The notes under the pieces: generated by a model
Database searches by the model: none
What the model was told of the DNA's origin: nothing
What the model saw: the letters and a program-made list of their open reading frames with translations, nothing else
From: Gammaproteobacteria bacterium
GTDB lineage: Bacteria; Pseudomonadota; Gammaproteobacteria; UBA6429; Thiohalophilaceae
NCBI GenBank assembly: GCA_003233255.1
Contig: QILH01000159.1
Location: 1-12,160, forward strand
Length of the DNA: 12,160 nucleotides
Direction: 5' to 3'
Part shown: piece after piece, positions 1 to 6,951 of the stretch
How positions within the stretch are numbered: position 1 is the stretch's first letter
How the letters are laid out: every line of letters starts with the position of its first letter
Position numbers and translations under genes: made by a program

Positions 1-1
1 C

Positions 2-368
2 CCCCGCCCGTCGGAGCTGGCAGAAATGGCCTTGCGCGACGCGCGTCCGGCGACGGATATTGCCCCCGAACTACGTCGTGCGTTGACGGCTGAAAACATT
101 TGTCTCAACGATTCCGCGCTGCTGGTGCTGGAATTGAAAGGCGAGCGCTACGGTAAGCGGGTGCTATCGGTGGACTCGTCCGGTCGTGCGCAGGAATATG
201 GTTTGAGTTATACGATTGGCTTCTCTTTAAAGGGCGACGGCGGTGCGTTGTGGCTGGAGCCGCAGACGGTTACTGTGACGCGTGACTTGCGCTTTGATGC
301 TAGCGCTGTTGGGTACAGCAAGTGAGGAAACGCAGCTAAAAACTGAGATGCGTCGCAAGGTGAATTGA
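2..368 (+). pseudogene. lptE: lptE-like fragment, frameshifted and 3'-truncated, 5' end outside the window
   Basis: LptE is the outer-membrane lipoprotein that plugs the LptD barrel and helps insert lipopolysaccharide. The frame is open from base 2 and carries LptE hallmarks: APELRRALTA, then GERYGKRVLSVD, QEYGLSYTIGFSL, and LEPQTVTVTRDLRFDASAV. It stops at TGA 323-325, but the family pattern continues in another frame from about 309 as LGTASEETQLKTEMRRKVN, ending at TGA 366-368. The join reads DASAV + LGTASEE, as in intact LptE, if two bases are missing near 308-311 (or one is extra). Even with the shift repaired, the last 10-15 residues expected after EMRR are absent, and the usual downstream gene holA is not here. 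Family assignment is by recall of the LptE pattern. A sequencing error could explain the frameshift but not easily the short tail. Confidence 0.72.
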
Positions 369-544
369 TAGCGATCAGTGTCGCCGGTGTGTTTACCTGC
401 AGTGGCGCCAGTTTAAATGTGAATTATCTGGTGCCGATTGAAGATGCTATTAAAAAATTGAATATTACTGAAGTTCGCGACATGTCGCATTTGTTTGATG
501 TGTCGGATGGTACAGATAAACGGGATGCTGATCGAGTTAAGTAA
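365..544 (+). pseudogene. Open 59-codon stretch, possible gene remnant (weak caspase-fold resemblance)
   Basis: Directly after the lptE remnant a frame is open from a TTG at 365 to TAA 542-544, with no ATG early in it and no ribosome binding site. It encodes a segment reading GVFTCSGASLNVNYLVPIED, followed by a charged tail with HLFDVSDGTDKRDADRVK. The F-x-x-SG spacing followed by NYLVP and an acidic residue recalls the strand around the catalytic His in bacterial caspase-like (peptidase C14) proteins, typically FxxSGHG...NYLxPxD. The catalytic His-Gly is absent here. I read it as a possible remnant, not a working gene; chance is a real alternative. Bases 545-620, between this stretch and the minus-strand frame that follows, are AT-rich and hold nothing I recognise. 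Confidence 0.25.
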
Positions 545-620
545 ATTAAGCGGGAACAATTTTATTTCTTGTACATAAAATCCGTTTGTTGTTCGTGCTT
601 ATTAATCTGGTTGATTTATA

Positions 621-848
621 TTAAAACTGTCGCCGGGGTTTCTCCGTGAATTTACACTGCCTATTGATGGAGCCTTCCTTCCAGCGCTGATTATTTGTCC
701 AGTAGTAAGTATTTTCATTTTTGCTATAGACCTGTACGGTTTTAGCGGAATGCAGGCGTGCGGCGAGGCTGTAGCGGTTAATGCGCAGTTGTCGATAGGC
801 GGCTATGCTGGCTGAATCGGTCTGGACGTTAAAATTTTTTGATTGGCT
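621..848 (-). pseudogene. In-frame 75-codon continuation of the lipoprotein gene beyond its stop codon
   Basis: Read on the minus strand, the frame of the lipoprotein gene at 849-1514 continues after its TAA (849-851) for 75 sense codons to a second TAA at 621-623. The continuation has a protein-like composition: SQSKNFNVQTDSASIAAYRQ at the start, then segments containing NRYSLAARLHSAKTVQVYSK, YYWTNNQRW and CKFTEKPRR. It has no ATG and no internal ribosome binding site, so independent translation is unlikely. The simplest reading is that one longer gene of about 297 codons acquired a premature ochre stop, or that the stop is read through or is a sequencing error. The segment matches no family I can name. 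Confidence 0.55.
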
Positions 849-1514
849 TTATTGTTTCGAGTTTAGCGCCTTTTGTTCTTCCTGACGTTTCTGTTCTGCT
901 TGCAGTGCATGTTTTTTTCGTAGTTGTATATAGTCGATGTCCGAGCGTTCTCGTTGTAAAAAGGCTGCTTTGTGCGCGGCTTTATCTCGGCTCTGAGAAA
1001 AAATCTTTTCAGCCAGCTCAAGCAGCTCTTTTCTATTGTTCAATACAATTGTTCTACTGGTTGGCCATAAGGGAATATAGGAATACCAGTCACCATTACG
1101 TGTTTGTTCAACAAAAAAATAAAATCCTGCTCCAGTATTTTGAATTTCTTTAATATTGTCTTTTTTGATATGGTTAACAGCAAATATGTAGTAATCCGAT
1201 TGAGATGAAGGTGAGCGAGTGAATTTTTCGATTACGATGTCGTATTGTTCGGTGGCGTTATTTTCAACAGCAATGGTGGCCAGGTACCGATTGTTGGTTG
1301 TATATTCGATATAACCCGTTATCGGTTGATCTCTGAATGTATAGCGGTATTTACCATCTTTAATTTTTTTTGTATCGGTAAGTGGGACTTTAAATTTATA
1401 GATACTGTTTTTATCGAATACGATGACAGGCTTGTCGAGTAAGATCTGTTTCGATTCGACGGGCACGCATCCAAATATGAAAAGTGCGCTAATTAAAATG
1501 ATTATTCGCAGCAT
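849..1514 (-). CDS. Putative outer-membrane lipoprotein of unknown function, possibly cut short by a stop codon
   Basis: The 221-residue product starts with a short hydrophobic stretch, MLRIIILISALFIFGC, ending in a lipobox-like IFGC with Cys16 as the candidate lipidated residue. There is no Asp at +2, which fits outer-membrane sorting. The body is beta-rich and mixed-charge (about residues 20-165). The C-terminal 50 residues are strongly charged and likely helical, with a QAEQKRQEEQKALNSKQ run just before the stop. I do not recognise the family. The ATG at 1512-1514 has no good Shine-Dalgarno sequence upstream. The frame continues for 75 codons after the stop (see 621-848), so this may be the N-terminal three quarters of a broken gene. 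It lies 104 bp downstream of the response regulator on the same strand; nothing ties the two functionally. Confidence 0.6.
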   Translation of the reverse strand: MLRIIILISALFIFGCVPVESKQILLDKPVIVFDKNSIYKFKVPLTDTKKIKDGKYRYTFRDQPITGYIEYTTNNRYLATIAVENNATEQYDIVIEKFTRSPSSQSDYYIFAVNHIKKDNIKEIQNTGAGFYFFVEQTRNGDWYSYIPLWPTSRTIVLNNRKELLELAEKIFSQSRDKAAHKAAFLQRERSDIDYIQLRKKHALQAEQKRQEEQKALNSKQ

Positions 1515-1568
1515 ACGTTGAGTGTCCGATTATTAGTTTTTTAATTACGAAAATTTATTGTAACCTGA

Positions 1569-1601
1569 TTTCCGTCACAGATGCACGAATATAGACGGAA
1601 A
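1569..1601. repeat. 8-bp perfect inverted repeat with 17-nt loop
   Basis: TTTCCGTC (1569-1576) is the exact reverse complement of GACGGAAA (1594-1601). It lies between the response regulator stop (1619) and the lipoprotein start (1514). No T-run follows on the minus strand, so it is not a canonical intrinsic terminator. It could be an RNA hairpin at the 3' end of the response regulator message or a protein site upstream of the lipoprotein gene. Confidence 0.4.
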
Positions 1602-1618
1602 GGTAAAATGTACTGGTT

Positions 1619-2413
1619 TCAGGCCAGCATTTTCATCAACAATTCACGGACTGTTTCAGGTTCAAAGGGTTTATCGCAGATCGCTGAAACACCGGCCTGC
1701 TGAACAGCGGCGAGTCGGTTGTCGTCGGATTCACTTGAGACCATCAGGATCGGGATGGTGGATTGATTACTGTGATTGCGTATTTGTTCGATCAATTGTT
1801 TGCCATCCATCTCCGGCATGTTGTAATCGGTGACGATCAGATCGAAATATTTTTCTTTTATGATCGCAATGGCTTCTTTGCCGTCTTTGGCGTTGGTGAT
1901 CTTTTCAATGCCCATGTTACCCAGCACCCGGTTGATGTGTTTTCGTGCGGTAAAACTATCATCGACCACCAGTACCACTAAATTCTCCGATTCAATTTCT
2001 TTGGTATCCAGGCTATCGGGATCAAGGTAATGAACGGTGGAGAACAGGCCGCGTTTGAGTTGGTCGATCTCATAGGGCTTGGGCAGGATGGCGATCACAC
2101 CGGCCTGACGAATGGGTTCAAGGTAACGAAAATCGGTTTCACTTGATATGAGCATAAACGGGATGTCACTTTGCTCGGTGTTCATGCGCATGTTTTGCAC
2201 CAGTTCGGTTCCGGTCATGTCTTCAAGATGCATGGAGCTCACCACCAGATCATGTTTATTTTTATCCATGGTACTGAGTGCCGTGGTGCCATGGGTGACG
2301 GTGTCGATATTCATCACCCCAAAACCATTTAAATGGTTACGGATGATGCGCTGTTGCATCGCCGAGGGTTCGACAAGCAAGATAGATAATTGATCCAGGG
2401 TGATGTTTTTCAT
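1619..2413 (-). CDS. Tandem-receiver (REC-REC) response regulator with a degenerate first receiver
   Basis: This is a 264-residue cytoplasmic protein of two CheY-like receiver domains and no output domain. REC1 (about residues 9-125) begins SILLVEPS: the acidic pair is EP, and the position of the phosphoacceptor Asp is Ser60 (DLVVSSMHLEDMTG), while Lys112 (LPKPY) remains. REC2 (about 145-264) is complete, with VVDDS (Asp151/152), acceptor Asp196 in TDYNMPEMDG, the Ser pair at 226/227 and Lys248 in CDKPFEP. I chose the ATG at 2411-2413 (MKNITLDQLSILLVE) because the receiver fold begins right after it; an in-frame GTG at 2450-2452 would add 13 residues. Neither start has a strong ribosome binding site. 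The protein probably takes phosphate on REC2 and signals by protein contact, as CheY-type adaptors do. The partner kinase is not in the window. Confidence 0.88.
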   Translation of the reverse strand: MKNITLDQLSILLVEPSAMQQRIIRNHLNGFGVMNIDTVTHGTTALSTMDKNKHDLVVSSMHLEDMTGTELVQNMRMNTEQSDIPFMLISSETDFRYLEPIRQAGVIAILPKPYEIDQLKRGLFSTVHYLDPDSLDTKEIESENLVVLVVDDSFTARKHINRVLGNMGIEKITNAKDGKEAIAIIKEKYFDLIVTDYNMPEMDGKQLIEQIRNHSNQSTIPILMVSSESDDNRLAAVQQAGVSAICDKPFEPETVRELLMKMLA

Positions 2414-2552
2414 GTGCTGGAATAGTCGATAAGTAATTGATCTTACTATCACATATCGTCAGGTGCGGGACTTACTTGAGGCGGGTAATGATATCGTTAT
2501 ACCTGCCGGTAAATTGGCATGTCGTGCGGTTGGCAATGTATAACCCGGTTAG

Positions 2553-2705
2553 TTATTGATTTTGAATGCGGGCGACGATGTTGGCTTCGCGTGCTCGTCG
2601 CAGATCGTCGCGTATATGGGCGGTTCGACCTATCTGATTACCCAAATAGTAGCCCAGGCTAAACAGGCCAGAGAAGATTGTAGCCAGGATCAGTAATTCT
2701 GTCAT
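2553..2705 (-). CDS. Small single-pass membrane protein, 50 residues, unknown function
   Basis: Starting at ATG (2703-2705) the product begins MTELLILATIFSGLFSLGYY, one clear transmembrane helix of about 18-20 residues. A basic, charged tail follows containing RTAHIRDDLRRAREANIVAR and ending at TAA 2553-2555. The layout (acidic residue at the N-terminus, helix, then a basic amphipathic tail) suggests a small inner-membrane protein with its tail in the cytoplasm. The ribosome binding site is weak. The gene sits between slt and the response regulator on the same strand. I do not recognise a family. The coherent helix plus tail is the main reason to believe it is real; such a short frame could still arise by chance. 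Confidence 0.6.
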   Translation of the reverse strand: MTELLILATIFSGLFSLGYYLGNQIGRTAHIRDDLRRAREANIVARIQNQ

Positions 2706-2731
2706 TTTATTTAGTACCTACAACTCTATCA

Positions 2732-2749
2732 CGATACTTAACTGTATCG
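2732..2749. promoter_or_regulatory. Candidate operator: inverted repeat CGATAC-N6-GTATCG
   Basis: A perfect 6-bp inverted repeat lies 27 bp upstream of the small membrane protein start and between it and slt. A second, imperfect repeat (GGTGCC/GGCATC) follows directly on its right. The position fits an operator or leader hairpin for the small gene, but no promoter boxes are clear. Confidence 0.25.
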
Positions 2750-2858
2750 GTGCCGGGGGAGGCATCTTAACCTTAGTTTATTTGTGACTTCATGATCCTT
2801 GAGCGAGATCACGTTTTTTGAGGTTATTCATATAAAGAGGTTGAAAGTGTGAAGGCGG

Positions 2859-4853
2859 TCAGACGCCGTTTTTTCCTGCCGTTTTACCGTTTTCTGAGAT
2901 AACGGTCACGGTTCCGGGGATAGGCAGCATTCTTTCTAGCAGCGAGGTTGGGCGTTTGCCCAAACGTTGCTCATAGATGACGGTGTAGGTTAAGACCCGT
3001 TGCAGATAATCTTTTGTTTCTTTAAAAGGCACGCTCTCAACCCAGATGTCCGCTGGCAGGATGCGATCTTTGGGTAACCAGGTTGATACTCGATAACCCC
3101 CGGCATTATAGGCAGCGGTCGCCAGTACGCTATTGCCCTTGAATCTATCTTTAACGTGTTTTAGGTATTTGATTCCAAGCTTAACATTGGTGTTGGCGTT
3201 TAATAAATCATTGCGATGAAAACGGATTCGCAGTGAGCGCGCCATTTGGCGTGCGGTGCGCGGTAATAATTGCATCAGGCCCATCGCCCCGGCATGCGAT
3301 TTGGCGTCCAGGGTAAAGGCGCTTTCCTGACGAATGATGGCAAATGCCCAGGCCGGGTTAATACTTTTCTTACGTGAATGATTTATCACTAATTCCTGAT
3401 GTGCTAGCGGGAAACGTTTTTCCAGGTCGTCCCAGTATTTTGCCTGGGCAAACGTGACGATGGCACGATCATGCCAGCTCCATTGATGTGCAAGCTGAGC
3501 TGCTACGATCAGTTGCGGTTTATCCAGATGTTGTAAGGCATGATTCCATTCACGGCGCGCATCCACCACACGTTTTAACGCATAGAGTTCTCGCGCCCTT
3601 TCTATCGCTGGCACCTTTTCGATATTCAATAAATCCTGCGCCGAGGATTTGACCGGGCGGTGATCGAATTTATATTGCATGCCGGCGCGATCGGCGGAGA
3701 GAAAACCGAAGTAACTGCGATTGTCGGCATTTAGCAAATAGACAGAACGCGCTTCATCAAGTCGTCCAACGGCTTCTAAAGAACGAGCTCGCCAGTAGCG
3801 CCAGCGTTCGGAATGTTTTGCTTCGGGCTCTAATCGATCCATCCAGTCCAGTGCGATTTCCCAGTCCTGATCCTGCATGGCGTTTATAATATAAAATTCA
3901 TGTACGCGTTTATCGGTAACGTTCAGATTTAATTGTTTGAGCCAGATATTAGCGGAAATGGGATCGTCTTTAACCAATGCCAGCGTTAAACGACGTTCCA
4001 GGCGTTCTTTCTCGTTGTCATTAAACTGATATTCATCACGCCATTCATGCCAGAGTTGTGCCGCCGACGGTGCATCGTTCCGAGCCATTCGACTCAGGCC
4101 ATCGGTTAACACCCAACGTAAGGGTTGCGAATCCTTACCCTGGAAGCGGCTGTATACGTTCATTACATAATTTGGATCGCGACGGACCTTGGCCCAGATA
4201 CGTACCCAGTAACGTTCTTTTTTGGGCAGATATTTACTTAAGTAAAGTGCCATGCGTGACCGGCGTGCCTGCATGGCGAGTCGAATGCGTTCCCACACCA
4301 GATCCTGGCTCAGCCCACCTGATTTATGCCAACGATCAATTGGGTAGTCACAACGCTTTGGGAGTGAGCGACCGGTCATCCATAAACCTTCGAGTACCGC
4401 GTAAGCACGTGTGGCCTGTTTTTGCATTAACAGGGCACGGGCAAAATCACATTGCAGTCCACGATCATTGGTGTAGTAAAAATTATCGATCAGGGTTTTC
4501 CATTGGCGTTTGCGGGCCAGAGATTTTAGCCACGAATATTGCAGACGTGTGGCTAACGGCGTGCCAGGTTGTTCCTGTAAAAAACGATGAATCGATTTGT
4601 AATTAGCTGAATTGAGATTGCGTTTGATCTCTTTGAACTGTAGATAGGAATGCAGAGGATAGTCACGTAAGCGTTTTTCCAGACCACGGTATTTTTTCAT
4701 CTGGCCACGCTGCAAGGCATATTCGGCGTCCTGAAACATTTGCCGTTGCAACATAGTGCGGCGATCGACATTTGCGATTGCCGGTGCGGCAAGCATGCCA
4801 ATCAAACTCACGATAAAAATCCGTTTCAAAATGTTCTGCACTATTCCTAACAT
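2859..4853 (-). CDS. slt: Soluble lytic murein transglycosylase (Slt70 family)
   Basis: Slt cleaves the MurNAc-GlcNAc bond of peptidoglycan in the periplasm, leaving 1,6-anhydro ends, in cell-wall turnover. The 664-residue product is close to the length of E. coli Slt70. It starts at ATG 4851-4853, preceded by a perfect AGGAGG; the frame is open 13 codons further up without such a site. A signal peptide covers residues 1-27 (MLGIVQNILKRIF..., cleavage after APAIA). Residues of about 30-490 form the helical repeat region that makes the ring in Slt70. The catalytic domain (about 498-630) has IIRQES with the catalytic Glu510, GAMGLMQLLP at 522-531 and AYNAG at 581-585. The gene stands alone, back to back with ilvD. 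No key residue is missing. Confidence 0.95.
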   Translation of the reverse strand: MLGIVQNILKRIFIVSLIGMLAAPAIANVDRRTMLQRQMFQDAEYALQRGQMKKYRGLEKRLRDYPLHSYLQFKEIKRNLNSANYKSIHRFLQEQPGTPLATRLQYSWLKSLARKRQWKTLIDNFYYTNDRGLQCDFARALLMQKQATRAYAVLEGLWMTGRSLPKRCDYPIDRWHKSGGLSQDLVWERIRLAMQARRSRMALYLSKYLPKKERYWVRIWAKVRRDPNYVMNVYSRFQGKDSQPLRWVLTDGLSRMARNDAPSAAQLWHEWRDEYQFNDNEKERLERRLTLALVKDDPISANIWLKQLNLNVTDKRVHEFYIINAMQDQDWEIALDWMDRLEPEAKHSERWRYWRARSLEAVGRLDEARSVYLLNADNRSYFGFLSADRAGMQYKFDHRPVKSSAQDLLNIEKVPAIERARELYALKRVVDARREWNHALQHLDKPQLIVAAQLAHQWSWHDRAIVTFAQAKYWDDLEKRFPLAHQELVINHSRKKSINPAWAFAIIRQESAFTLDAKSHAGAMGLMQLLPRTARQMARSLRIRFHRNDLLNANTNVKLGIKYLKHVKDRFKGNSVLATAAYNAGGYRVSTWLPKDRILPADIWVESVPFKETKDYLQRVLTYTVIYEQRLGKRPTSLLERMLPIPGTVTVISENGKTAGKNGV

Positions 4854-4860
4854 GGGACGG

Positions 4861-4866
4861 CCTCCT
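4861..4866 (-). promoter_or_regulatory. Ribosome binding site of slt
   Basis: On the minus strand AGGAGG stands 7 nt before the ATG at 4851-4853. This decides the start of slt and rules against the ATG 13 codons upstream. Confidence 0.85.
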
Positions 4867-5016
4867 ACCCCAAAGCAAACTGGATTGATCATCCTTCTCC
4901 GTTGCTCCGTATAAACTATACAACGGAAGATCCTTTTGCGCTAGCTAAGCCTTTGTAATCGCACAGAATGTGCTCGGCTGACCAGGGTATGCTATCTAGC
5001 CTGTATCGGCCGAGTT

Positions 5017-5039
5017 CAGGCCATATTGACCTGTTTTTT
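5017..5039 (+). terminator. Terminator-like hairpin with T6 tail upstream of the ilvD promoter
   Basis: CAGGCCA (5017-5023) pairs with TGACCTG (5027-5033) apart from one mismatch, across a 3-nt loop, and is followed at once by six T residues. No plus-strand gene ends here, so it may insulate ilvD from upstream transcription, attenuate a longer ilvD transcript, or be chance. The stem is short. Confidence 0.3.
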
Positions 5040-5091
5040 ATCAAAACCTGACCAGGTTAACGTTCAAGGCCCACTTTTTTGTTCAAACCGG

Positions 5092-5097
5092 TATAAT
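5092..5097 (+). promoter_or_regulatory. -10 box (TATAAT) of the ilvD promoter
   Basis: A perfect TATAAT lies 56 nt upstream of the ilvD start. No good TTGACA-like -35 is found at 16-18 bp, which suggests a promoter needing an activator. Two GTTCAA copies (5062-5067 and 5081-5086, 19 bp apart) lie just upstream and could be contact sites. The transcript would start near 5103-5105. Confidence 0.55.
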
Positions 5098-5107
5098 CTG
5101 CCTCCTT

Positions 5108-5123
5108 TTTAGTTCGAACTAAA
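5108..5123. promoter_or_regulatory. Perfect 16-bp palindrome in the ilvD leader, candidate operator
   Basis: TTTAGTTCGAACTAAA is self-complementary over all 16 bases with no spacer. It lies 10 bp downstream of the TATAAT box, across or just after the expected transcription start, and ends 15 bp before the AGGAG at 5139-5143. That position suits a repressor dimer. The core GTTCGAAC extends the GTTC motif that occurs twice upstream. I do not know a regulator with this exact site. Confidence 0.5.
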
Positions 5124-5153
5124 TACGTCACGTGCAGCAGGAGAGACCTGAAT

Positions 5154-6836
5154 ATGGCAGATAAGAAGCTCAACAAATACAGTTCACGCATTACCGAACC
5201 CAGAGCGCAAGGCGCGTCACAGGCGATGCTGTATGGCACGGGCCTGACGGCGACTGAGATGACCCAGGCGGAAATAGGCATCTCCAGTGTCTGGTGGGAA
5301 GGCAATACCTGCAACATGCATCTGAATGATCTTGCCGCAATCGTTAAAAAAGGCGTGGTTGAGGCCGGTCTGGTTGGCCTGCGCTTTAATACCATCGGGG
5401 TATCGGATGGCATCTCGATGGGTACCGACGGCATGAGTTATTCGCTGCAATCGCGCGATATCATTGCCGATTCGATTGAGACCGTGATGAATGCGCAGTG
5501 GTATGACGGCAATATCTCTATTCCAGGTTGTGACAAGAATATGCCGGGGGTGTTGATGGCGATGGGCCGGATTAACCGACCTTCGTTGATGATCTACGGC
5601 GGTACCATCAAACCGGGACATGCGGGCGATAAGGTGCTGGATATTGTGTCCGCTTTTCAAAGTTATGGTGAGTTTTTAGCCGGTACGATTGACGACCAGC
5701 AACGTCAGGAAATCGTTGAAAACGCCTGTCCAGGGGCGGGTGCCTGTGGGGGCATGTATACCGCCAATACCATGGCCTCGGCCATCGAGGCCATGGGTAT
5801 GAGCCTGCCCTATAGCTCGTCAACCCCGGCGGTGGATCAGGGCAAACTGGATGAGTGTATGCGAGCTGGTAAGGCGATACGCAATCTGCTCGAAAAAGAT
5901 ATTAAACCCCGCGACATAATGACCCGTGATGCGTTTGAGAATGCGATGGTGATTATTATGGCCCTGGGCGGGTCAACCAATGCGGTATTACATCTGATTG
6001 CGATGGCCCGTGCAGTGGACGTCTCGTTGGGCCTGGATGACTTCCAGTCTGTTTCCAACCGTGTTCCCTTTTTAGCGGATCTGAAACCCAGCGGTCGATA
6101 TGTGATGGAAGATCTGCACAACGTCGGTGGTATCCCGGCGGTAATGAAGTATCTGCTTGAAAAAGATTTAATCAAAGGGGATGGTTTGACTGTGACCGGT
6201 AAAACGCTGGCCGAAAATCTGGCTGACCTTCCTGGTCTGAGCGCTGGACAGGATGTTTTTCTGCCAATCGAAACACCGATCAAAAAAACTGGTCATATTC
6301 ATATTCTAAAAGGCAATCTCGCCCCTGGGGGTTCGGTGGCCAAGATTACGGGTAAAGAAGGGCTTAAATTTTCCGGCCCGGCGCGCGTTTATGACCGGGA
6401 AGAGGACATGCTGGCGGGACTGGAAAACAATGAAGTGCAGAAAGGTGAGGTGGTGGTGATTCGCTACGAAGGTCCCAAAGGCGGGCCGGGTATGCCCGAG
6501 ATGCTCACCCCAACCTCGGCGATCATGGGCGCGGGTTTAGGCAAGGATGTCGCGTTGATTACTGACGGTCGTTTTTCGGGTGGCTCGCATGGTTTCATTA
6601 TTGGCCACGTGGTACCTGAGGCTCAGGAAGGCGGGCCGCTGGCTCTGATCAAAACCGGTGATGTGATCACGATCGATGCCGAGCTATTGCAATTGAGTGT
6701 TGATTTAACCGATGAAGAAATGGACGTGCGTCGGGCGGAGTGGGTGATGCCGGCTTATAAGGCGAACCGTGGAACTTTATATAAATATATCAAAAGTGTG
6801 AAGGACGCCTCATTTGGCTGCGTAACAGATGAGTAA
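5154..6836 (+). CDS. ilvD: Dihydroxy-acid dehydratase
   Basis: IlvD dehydrates 2,3-dihydroxy-isovalerate and 2,3-dihydroxy-3-methylvalerate to the 2-keto acids that become valine, isoleucine and leucine; it acts in the cytoplasm with an Fe-S cluster. The 560-residue product belongs to the shorter class, against about 616 in E. coli. Three cluster-type cysteines are present: Cys53 (GNTCNMHLND), Cys126 (PGCDKNMPG) and Cys198 (GACGGMYTANTM). The C-terminal region has TDGRFSGGSHGFIIGHVVPE, with the Ser of the active-site region. The start is ATG 5154 with AGGAG 10 nt upstream. The short class is mostly linked to a [2Fe-2S] cluster, which I infer here. No other ilv gene lies beside it. Its leader carries a TATAAT box and a 16-bp palindrome. 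Confidence 0.97.
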   Translation: MADKKLNKYSSRITEPRAQGASQAMLYGTGLTATEMTQAEIGISSVWWEGNTCNMHLNDLAAIVKKGVVEAGLVGLRFNTIGVSDGISMGTDGMSYSLQSRDIIADSIETVMNAQWYDGNISIPGCDKNMPGVLMAMGRINRPSLMIYGGTIKPGHAGDKVLDIVSAFQSYGEFLAGTIDDQQRQEIVENACPGAGACGGMYTANTMASAIEAMGMSLPYSSSTPAVDQGKLDECMRAGKAIRNLLEKDIKPRDIMTRDAFENAMVIIMALGGSTNAVLHLIAMARAVDVSLGLDDFQSVSNRVPFLADLKPSGRYVMEDLHNVGGIPAVMKYLLEKDLIKGDGLTVTGKTLAENLADLPGLSAGQDVFLPIETPIKKTGHIHILKGNLAPGGSVAKITGKEGLKFSGPARVYDREEDMLAGLENNEVQKGEVVVIRYEGPKGGPGMPEMLTPTSAIMGAGLGKDVALITDGRFSGGSHGFIIGHVVPEAQEGGPLALIKTGDVITIDAELLQLSVDLTDEEMDVRRAEWVMPAYKANRGTLYKYIKSVKDASFGCVTDE

Positions 6837-6918
6837 AAAATTAACAGACTAGCGTATTCTTTTAATTTGATTTATTAAAAAAGTCTTGTAACTATATGAA
6901 ATAAAAATAGAAAAAAAT

Positions 6919-6937
6919 ATGTGACAATATGACACAT
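6919..6937. promoter_or_regulatory. Candidate operator: interrupted palindrome ATGTGACA-ATA-TGACACAT
   Basis: The two half sites mirror each other at seven of eight positions about a 3-bp centre; the sequence can also be read as a direct repeat of TGACA. It lies in very AT-rich DNA 14 bp upstream of a TTGACC -35-like box, where an activator or repressor dimer could sit. No regulator can be named. Confidence 0.35.
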
Positions 6938-6951
6938 TTTGATATGCGTGT

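Noticed and set aside
839..1153. Plus-strand open frame of 104 codons opposite the lipoprotein gene
   Set aside because: Antisense to a frame with a lipobox and coherent composition; no ribosome binding site and no recognisable motif.
2440..2541. Short plus-strand open stretch containing YRQVRDLLEAGNDIVIPAGK
   Set aside because: About 33 codons with protein-like composition, but no start codon with a ribosome binding site and it overlaps the upstream end of the response regulator; probably chance.
2787..2832. Minus-strand mini frame of about 13 codons starting MNNLKKRDL after slt
   Set aside because: Too short and without a ribosome binding site to support as a gene.
4058..4606. Long plus-strand open frame (182 codons) inside slt
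   Set aside because: It is antisense to the slt body, which has a signal peptide, ribosome binding site and intact catalytic motifs; the translation shows no domain.
5057..6283. Several minus-strand open frames over ilvD
   Set aside because: They are antisense shadows of a gene with complete dihydroxy-acid dehydratase motifs; composition is not protein-like.
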